Positions 26,051 to 30,309 of a stretch of 30,309 nt of DNA are shown piece by piece. Made by a program: the position numbers and the translations under genes. Every line of letters begins with the position of its first letter. Within the stretch, counting starts at the first letter, position 1. The DNA comes from Promethearchaeota archaeon (GTDB taxonomy: Archaea; Asgardarchaeota; Lokiarchaeia; Sigynarchaeales; SOKP01). The notes under the pieces are model-generated. The model had not been told where the DNA came from. It made no database searches and was given only the letters and a program-made list of their open reading frames with translations. The DNA lies in NCBI GenBank assembly GCA_014730295.1, contig WJIN01000135.1, positions 1 to 30,309 of the forward strand, read 5' to 3'.

Positions 26051-26569
26051 ATGGTAAGTAAAGAGGAATATATAATTAAACCAATTGGTTATGTTAGAGT
26101 GGAAGGAGAAGACCCAATGAAGGCAGATTTTTACTTAGATATTAAAGAACAATTCCGCTCTGGCCTAAAACAATTGGATAAATTCAGTCACTTAATGGTT
26201 TTTTGGTGGGCACACCAGAATGATACTCCAGAAATTCGCAATCAAGAAAAATGGTCAATGGTCCCTCCTTATGGTGAAAATACTCCAGAAACTGGTTTGT
26301 TTGCATCAAGAGGGGAATATCGACCTAATCCTATTGCGCTCACTACAGCACCAATAATAAATGTGGATGAGAAAAAGGGTATCGTTCAAGTCGCGGGGAT
26401 GGATGCGTTTGATGGGACACCAGTCATTGATCTAAAGGCATATTTTCCAATATGCGATCGCATTCGAGATTGTCATATTGCTCCTTGGTTAAAGGATTGG
26501 CCAGAATGGCAAGAAGAAGGCGCGGAATGGTGGGCGGAACAAGGATTTTTTGATAATTATGAGGGATAA
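26051..26569 (+). CDS. trmO: TrmO-like tRNA (t6A37) N6-methyltransferase
   Basis: This protein of about 172 residues belongs to the TsaA/TrmO family (a SAM-dependent beta-barrel class) that methylates N6-threonylcarbamoyl-adenosine 37 of tRNA. Supporting sequence is the IGYV start after KPIG, the FSHLMVFWWAH strand, and the family core RGEYRPNPIALT with ...MDAFDGTPVIDLKAYFP. The C-terminal Trp-rich tail (WPEWQEEGAEWWAEQ) is a variable part in relatives. Start: ATG at 26051, after GTGA five bases upstream; GTG at 26042 is also in frame. It heads a same-strand run of genes; the next gene is 13 bp away. Family members in bacteria and archaea are single copy. Confidence 0.85.
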   Translation: MVSKEEYIIKPIGYVRVEGEDPMKADFYLDIKEQFRSGLKQLDKFSHLMVFWWAHQNDTPEIRNQEKWSMVPPYGENTPETGLFASRGEYRPNPIALTTAPIINVDEKKGIVQVAGMDAFDGTPVIDLKAYFPICDRIRDCHIAPWLKDWPEWQEEGAEWWAEQGFFDNYEG

Positions 26570-26582
26570 AAGGTGATAAAAA

Positions 26583-27131
26583 GTGTCTCCGACAATACCT
26601 AGTACAGGAAGGTTAGGAAGTTTAGCTAAAACCATAGCTGAGGAAACGAATAATGATGTGCTAAATAAACTATTTGAAAACTATAAAACATCCCTAAAGG
26701 GAGAGGAGTTATCAAATTGGGTTTTAAAAATGCTTAATAATCTCGAAGAAATGGCGGGTTCTGAAAAAACAATCAAGATTATAGAGCAAGACGGACGTAA
26801 AAGTTGTGGAAAGGGATTCAAGAATACTGTGATAAGATTAATGGAAAAATCGGATTCTATTCAAGATTTCGTGAATAATCTCCAAGAGCATTATAAGAGG
26901 AGTTCATTCTTTGAATATGTAGATGATAAGACGATTATTGGAGGACATAATAAATGTTATATGATGATAAAATCTGCTAAAAAACCAATAGATTCACTGA
27001 CCTTCTGCCATTTTTGTGTTGGTCATGGAAAGGAGTTTTATGGAGCAGGTCTAGAAAGGCCTGTAGATGCAGAGATAATCGAAACTGTTATGACAGGAGG
27101 GCAGACTTGTAAATTTAAATTCAAATTTTAA
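26583..27131 (+). CDS. Cys-rich soluble protein, unknown, possibly V4R/DUF6144-like
   Basis: This 182-residue protein starts with GTG and has AAAGGTGA five bases upstream, so the start is well supported. Cysteines are C75 (KSCGKG), C125, C142, C145 (CHFC) and C176. The end reads VDAEIIETVMTGGQTCKFKFKF, in which the final G-x3-C-x-F strand echoes the end of the Cys-rich protein at 14275. The N-terminal half is helical. I suspect a metal- or ligand-binding domain; no enzyme motif is seen. It is 13 bp behind trmO. The family assignment is weak, and the existence of the gene is likely. Confidence 0.65.
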   Translation: MSPTIPSTGRLGSLAKTIAEETNNDVLNKLFENYKTSLKGEELSNWVLKMLNNLEEMAGSEKTIKIIEQDGRKSCGKGFKNTVIRLMEKSDSIQDFVNNLQEHYKRSSFFEYVDDKTIIGGHNKCYMMIKSAKKPIDSLTFCHFCVGHGKEFYGAGLERPVDAEIIETVMTGGQTCKFKFKF

Positions 27132-27150
27132 TTTTTTATTTTTTTAATAA
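27132..27150 (+). terminator. T-rich tract after the Cys-rich gene
   Basis: TTTTTTATTTTTTT directly follows the stop codon and could end transcription in an archaeon. The following gene has its own ribosome site. Confidence 0.35.
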
Positions 27151-27177
27151 TATAAAAACAAAAATAGAGTGATAAAA

Positions 27178-27606
27178 TTGTCGTATGAGCGTTTTTTAAA
27201 TAGAGGTATTAGACCAGAAACCCAAGATATTGAAAATGTTATAGGGGATAAACTATCTCTATGGCAAGACTTACATAAACACATAGAGGAAAAATATAAT
27301 TTCTTTAAAGAAGTAAAATTTTTCACGAAGAAATATGGTTGGTCAATCAAATATACAAAACCAGGGAGAACAATGCTTTATCTATTTCCTGAGCATGGAG
27401 CATTTTCAGCGTTAATTGTAATTGGGAAAAAAGAGTCTGAAGTAATTAATTCGATAAAAGATCAATTAAATGAGAATGTTAAGTCCATATTTGATAATAC
27501 GGAACAACTACATGATGGCCGTTGGTTATGGATAAGGATTTTATCAAATTCTGATTTAAATTCTCTAAAAATATTGCTTAGTACAAAAGCAAAACAAAAA
27601 AAATAA
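27178..27606 (+). CDS. DUF3788 family protein
   Basis: This 142-residue soluble protein matches DUF3788: W-x-L near residue 30 (LWQDLHKHIEE), FFTKKYGWSIKYTKPGRTMLYLFPEHGAFSALIVIGKK in the middle, and HDGRWLWIRI near the end. The function of the family is unknown; members are mostly in Firmicutes and some archaea. Start: TTG at 27178, seven bases or so after an AGAGTGAT ribosome site; the in-frame GTG at 27169 overlaps that site and is unlikely. It is tightly linked to the following DUF1801 gene (27 bp between stop and start). Confidence 0.8.
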   Translation: MSYERFLNRGIRPETQDIENVIGDKLSLWQDLHKHIEEKYNFFKEVKFFTKKYGWSIKYTKPGRTMLYLFPEHGAFSALIVIGKKESEVINSIKDQLNENVKSIFDNTEQLHDGRWLWIRILSNSDLNSLKILLSTKAKQKK

Positions 27607-27619
27607 AATATGGAATTAT

Positions 27620-27627
27620 GGAGTGAT
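27620..27627 (+). promoter_or_regulatory. Ribosome binding site that sets the DUF1801 start
   Basis: GGAGTGAT lies six bases before the ATG at 27634. An upstream in-frame ATG at 27610 has no such site. Confidence 0.6.
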
Positions 27628-27633
27628 ATAATT

Positions 27634-27966
27634 ATGGTTAAAAAAACAATTGATGAGTATATAAAAGAACAGAATTCTCCTCAGAAGGAGATATGTCAGA
27701 CTTTAAGGGAGTTAATTCTTAAAATTTATCCCTCGATTAAAGAAGAAATGAAATATGGAGTACCTTATTTCGGAAATAAGTTTTATATTGTTGCTTTGAA
27801 GGAATATGTTAATCTAGGCTTCTCAATTGAAGGATTGACTAAGGAGCAAATAGGATTATTTGAAGGTTCAGGAAAAACTACAAGGCATATAAAAATAAGA
27901 ACAAAGGAAGATATTGTTGAAGATAATTTGAAGAAACTCATGGACATAGTTAAGAAGATTAAATAA
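27634..27966 (+). CDS. DUF1801 (YdhG-like) family protein
   Basis: This 110-residue protein has the DUF1801 pattern: TIDEYIKEQNSPQKEICQTLRELI, then YPSIKEEMKYGVPYFGNKF, then VNLGFSIEGLTKEQIGLFEGSGKTTRHIKIRTKEDI. The fold is related to YdhG/YjhQ-type small proteins; it is thought to be an iron-chaperone-like or ligand-binding domain, but no reaction is established. The gene is normal in length. It follows the DUF3788 gene by 27 bp and ends 12 bp before the next gene, so it is part of the plus-strand cluster. The ATG start is set by the upstream GGAGTGAT. Confidence 0.85.
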   Translation: MVKKTIDEYIKEQNSPQKEICQTLRELILKIYPSIKEEMKYGVPYFGNKFYIVALKEYVNLGFSIEGLTKEQIGLFEGSGKTTRHIKIRTKEDIVEDNLKKLMDIVKKIK

Positions 27967-27978
27967 GAGGTGTATAAA

Positions 27979-28758
27979 TTGGTAGAAATAATTGAAGTGA
28001 ATGAAGAAAATATTGAAAAAGTTGGTTTATTCTGCAAGAAATCTCAAAAAAAAGAACAGGGGTATCAGAATAAGCTAAAATGGATTAAAGAACGGTTTAA
28101 AGAAGGTTTAAAATACCATTTATTAATGGTTAAAGAGAGGGGAAAGGAGTTCTCAAGAGGTTTTATAGAATATATCCCGGGAGAATTTAACTGGAGAGGG
28201 ATTGAAGCGGATGGATGGATGGTAATTCACTGCCTTTGGATTACTGGAAAAGCAAAAAATCAAGGTAGTGGTTCTAAATTAGTAGAAGTCGCGATAAACG
28301 ACGCAAAAGAGCAAAATATGCATGGAGTGGTTGTTCTAACTTCAAGTAAATGTGATGGTATAGCAAATAATGAAATTTTTGAGAAATTGAATTTTAAACA
28401 AATCGAAGAAGCCAAACCGGCTTATGAATTATATACGTTACAATTTAATAAGGATGCTCCAACACCTAAAATAAATCCAACTTCTATCGAAAATATCAAG
28501 AAATGTGGTAAGGGTATAGTAATTATTGATGCTCACCAATGCCCTTATGCCCAAACAATAGTTGATCCTGTTGGAGAATGGGCTAAAAATCAGAATATCC
28601 CATTTAAAGTGATAACTTATAAAAATTGTAAGGAAGCACAACAAAATGGTATAAGTCCTTACGCTATTTATGGTGTTATATACAATAATGAAGTTATTTC
28701 ATATTGTTATCCAAGAAGAGGACAAGAAATTATCGATAAAATAAAAAAATTAAATTAG
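27979..28758 (+). CDS. YoaP-like protein: GNAT acetyltransferase plus thioredoxin-fold domain (copy 1)
   Basis: This 259-residue protein has a GNAT N-acetyltransferase domain (1 to about 145, with GWMVIHCLWITGKAKNQGSGSKLV, where the Q/R-x-x-G-x-G/S acetyl-CoA loop is visible) and a C-terminal YoaP domain with a thioredoxin-like start (IVIIDAHQCPYAQ). C-P-Y keeps one Cys of the motif. The acceptor substrate is unknown. Start: TTG at 27979, because the tandem copy downstream begins MVQIIDVNEEN at the equivalent place; GAGGTG sits six bases upstream. A GTG at 27970 would overlap the ribosome site. It is very similar in order and sequence to the next gene, indicating a local duplication. Confidence 0.88.
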   Translation: MVEIIEVNEENIEKVGLFCKKSQKKEQGYQNKLKWIKERFKEGLKYHLLMVKERGKEFSRGFIEYIPGEFNWRGIEADGWMVIHCLWITGKAKNQGSGSKLVEVAINDAKEQNMHGVVVLTSSKCDGIANNEIFEKLNFKQIEEAKPAYELYTLQFNKDAPTPKINPTSIENIKKCGKGIVIIDAHQCPYAQTIVDPVGEWAKNQNIPFKVITYKNCKEAQQNGISPYAIYGVIYNNEVISYCYPRRGQEIIDKIKKLN

Positions 28759-28771
28759 AGGTTGAAAAGAA

Positions 28772-29548
28772 ATGGTACAGATAATTGATGTTAATGAAGA
28801 AAATATTGATAAATACGGTTTATTTTGTAGGAAATCATACATGAAATCTGAAGGTAATCAAAATAAAGTAAAATGGTTAAAAGAAAGGTTTAAGGAGGGA
28901 TTGAAGTACAAACTTCTTATTGTAAAGGAACGTGGTAAAGACACGTCAAGAGGTTTTGTTGAATACATCCCGGGAGAATATAATTGGCGCGGAATTGATG
29001 CTAAAGGGTGGATGGTAATCCACTGTTTATGGGTCACTGGACAAGCTAAGAAAAAAGGTAATGGTTCAAGATTAGTTAAAGAAGTAATAAAAGATGCAAA
29101 GGAGCAAGGTTTGTATGGAGTGGTTGCCATGACAGCAGACAAGCAGGGGTGGATGCCAAATCCAAAAATATTTGAAAAACATGGATTTAAAAAAGTTGCA
29201 GAAATGGAACCTTATTTTAAACTATATGCTTTAGCTTTTTCAGAAAACGCTCCCAGTCCAAAATTTCACCCCATTTCAGAGAAAAATGCAGAGAAATATA
29301 AGGATGGTGTAACGATATTGTACTCTGCACAGTGCCCACATGTAAGTGATCTTATTAAGGAAGTAGATGAGCATTGTACAAGTAAAAGTATTAACTTTAA
29401 AGCAATTAAGATGACGAAATGTTCTGAAGCTCAACAAGGTGGAATTCATCCTTATGGATTATATAGCTGTCTTTGTAATGGAAAGGTTATATCTTACAAA
29501 CCCGGTATGAGAAAGGAAACTATTGAGAGAATAAATAAGTGTATTTAA
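28772..29548 (+). CDS. YoaP-like protein: GNAT acetyltransferase plus thioredoxin-fold domain (copy 2)
   Basis: This 258-residue tandem paralogue of the preceding gene lies 13 bp away. The N-terminal halves are alike over long stretches (KVKWLKERFKEGLKYKLL against KLKWIKERFKEGLKYHLL in copy 1). The GNAT acetyl-CoA loop reads QAKKKGNGSRLV. The C-terminal domain starts TILYSAQCPHVSD and differs most from copy 1 (CLCNGKVISYKPG), so the two may have diverged in acceptor or redox partner. GAGGTTG and an ATG with 6-8 bp spacing define the start. Both together resemble Bacillus YoaP, whose function is unknown. Confidence 0.88.
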   Translation: MVQIIDVNEENIDKYGLFCRKSYMKSEGNQNKVKWLKERFKEGLKYKLLIVKERGKDTSRGFVEYIPGEYNWRGIDAKGWMVIHCLWVTGQAKKKGNGSRLVKEVIKDAKEQGLYGVVAMTADKQGWMPNPKIFEKHGFKKVAEMEPYFKLYALAFSENAPSPKFHPISEKNAEKYKDGVTILYSAQCPHVSDLIKEVDEHCTSKSINFKAIKMTKCSEAQQGGIHPYGLYSCLCNGKVISYKPGMRKETIERINKCI

Positions 29549-29579
29549 TTTTTTTTATAAAATTTACATTTTTTTTTAG
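29548..29579 (+). terminator. T-rich tract after the YoaP pair
   Basis: Two runs of eight or nine T residues (29550s and 29570s) follow the stop codon of the second YoaP gene. This is a likely archaeal terminator for the cluster. Confidence 0.5.
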
Positions 29580-29599
29580 AGATAAAAGGAGGTTAGGAT

Positions 29600-29668
29600 A
29601 TGATAAAAATTCAGTGGCTTGCTCATGCAGCGTTTAAAATTAAAACAAAAGATAAAGTGATCTTTTAA
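29600..29668 (+). pseudogene. N-terminal stump of a metallo-beta-lactamase-fold hydrolase (UPF0173-like)
   Basis: This reading frame of 22 codons has a strong AAAGGAGG ribosome site (29585-29592) and starts MIKIQWLAHAAFKIKTKDKV, which is the first beta-strand and loop of the UPF0173/YtkL metal-dependent hydrolases (usually MKIxWLGHAxFxI). It then stops, whereas the true proteins continue for about 200 residues with HxHxDH. The rest is not found downstream. It is a truncated gene joined to other debris. Confidence 0.75.
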
Positions 29669-30104
29669 GTCAATTCCACAATTATTGGTTTATTCAATGG
29701 CACTTAAGGAAAATTTAAAATCATTTGGAATTAATGAACCATTTAAAATTAGATGTATAATTTTTAATAAAAATAACTCTTATGAATTTAACTCAGAAAT
29801 AGTAATGACTAAGTTTAAGGATTTCATAGGACAAGAGAAGCAGTTCTCAAGAAGAAAGGCTGAGTTAATGACAAAATTAAAAGATTTGAGTCTTCGTGAA
29901 GGATTAGAAAAACTTAACCTTATATTAGTTTCCAATACTGATTCGTTTTTTCCAAGCGTCAATATGAGCGCGAGAGATGGATTTCATTTTCATAAAAATT
30001 TGAATAATCTTGCTAGAATTAATTGTACCAACTTAAAAGAAAATCCATCTCATTTATTATCGCTATGGCAATATGATAAGCATCTTCTGAATAGGATTTA
30101 TTAA
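29661..30104 (+). pseudogene. Fragment of a possible RecB-type nuclease, 5'-truncated
   Basis: The frame is open from 29661 and has no proper start; it overlaps the last codons of the metallo-beta-lactamase stump. The first codons read SFKSIPQLLVYSMALKEN, which has the QxxxY spacing of PD-(D/E)XK/RecB-like nucleases, followed by IRCIIFNKNNSYEFN. That makes it the C-terminal tail of such a protein. From about 30020 the reading frame overlaps the coding sequence of the PIN domain on the other strand, and those final 28 codons are probably not real. The nuclease call is a motif-level guess. Confidence 0.4.
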
Positions 30105-30309
30105 TAGCACCCTTTTCGATAATCTTTTTAGATAAATCCTCAGTTTCTTTTGATGATGTAAGAATTGAGAAATCTTCTACAGTCTCTTTCATTTTTCTTT
30201 TAATATTATCATCAGGTGTTTTTTCTATTTCAGCAATTGTAATATCTGAAATAAAAATATCAAAATCTTTAATTATTTTAAAAAAATCATTAGTAAGGGA
30301 CATTCTTTC
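30019..30309 (-). CDS. PIN-domain protein (VapC-like), N-terminus outside window, C-terminus broken
   Basis: The fragment reads IFISDITIAEIEKTPDDNIK, then SYSEDAYHIAIAIINEMDFLLSW, matching the central and C-terminal parts of PIN-domain ribonucleases (acidic E in the ITIAEIE helix and D in the DAYHIA motif). The usual ending SWNFKH is interrupted: SWYN is followed at once by a stop. The N-terminal Asp-containing strand is expected beyond position 30309; the ATG at 30303 is unlikely to be the start. VapC-type PIN proteins cut RNA and often pair with an antitoxin, but none is seen here. Most likely decayed or disturbed. Confidence 0.65.
   Translation of the reverse strand, partial: ERMSLTNDFFKIIKDFDIFISDITIAEIEKTPDDNIKRKMKETVEDFSILTSSKETEDLSKKIIEKGAINKSYSEDAYHIAIAIINEMDFLLSWYN

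Overview
The window is AT-rich (about one third G+C by eye). It carries mostly single, separately promoted genes on both strands, and it most likely comes from an archaeon. The strongest evidence is a structured G+C-rich RNA on the minus strand at about 13791-14093. I read it as an archaeal-size (about 300 nt) signal recognition particle (7S) RNA with a paired terminal helix 1 and a helix-8 apex. The W-less inositol monophosphatase, the short promoter-like boxes and the mix of weak ribosome sites with TTG/GTG starts also fit an archaeon. The gene mix (radical SAM/SPASM, DUF1848, CrtI-like oxidoreductases, group II intron debris, many Firmicutes-like small genes) resembles Asgard archaea such as Lokiarchaeia, but that assignment is inference and was not tested by any search.

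Left part (1-11650): a SPASM radical-SAM gene with a small Cys protein behind it; a persulfide-dioxygenase/rhodanese protein; an 836-aa protein of unknown function; a universal stress protein; a DUF1848 protein; a tight two-gene redox module (CrtI-like flavoprotein plus a flavin/NAD/2Fe-2S reductase); and a cation diffusion facilitator (CDF) with an enlarged cytosolic tail.

Middle part (11687-23752): an Ldh2-type dehydrogenase, a thioredoxin-like protein, the SRP RNA, a Cys-rich putative sensor protein, an alkyladenine-type DNA glycosylase, a UroD-like protein, and a minus-strand operon (unknown 257-aa protein, second CDF, inositol monophosphatase). An ArsB/NhaD-type ion transporter, a decayed gene, and a glutamate-dehydrogenase-family enzyme fused to a CBS pair follow.

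Right part (23753-30309): this is an accessory zone. It opens with a group II intron that keeps its 5' end and ribozyme core but has lost its 3' half. A GyrI-like/ArsR regulator pair and a run of plus-strand genes of bacterial flavour follow (TrmO, a Cys-rich protein, DUF3788, DUF1801, and two tandem YoaP-like acetyltransferase/thioredoxin-fold proteins). The run has regular GGTG/GAGG ribosome sites and frequent TTG/GTG starts. It ends in gene debris: a 22-codon stump of a metallo-beta-lactamase-fold protein, the tail of what looks like a RecB-type nuclease, and a PIN-domain protein with a broken C-terminus that leaves the window.

I found no CRISPR array, no tRNA, no rRNA and no complete transposon. 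The items most worth a second look are the SRP RNA, the GDH-CBS fusion, the CDF with three apparent tail domains, the radical-SAM/small-Cys-protein pair, the CrtI-like/reductase pair, and the 3'-truncated intron.
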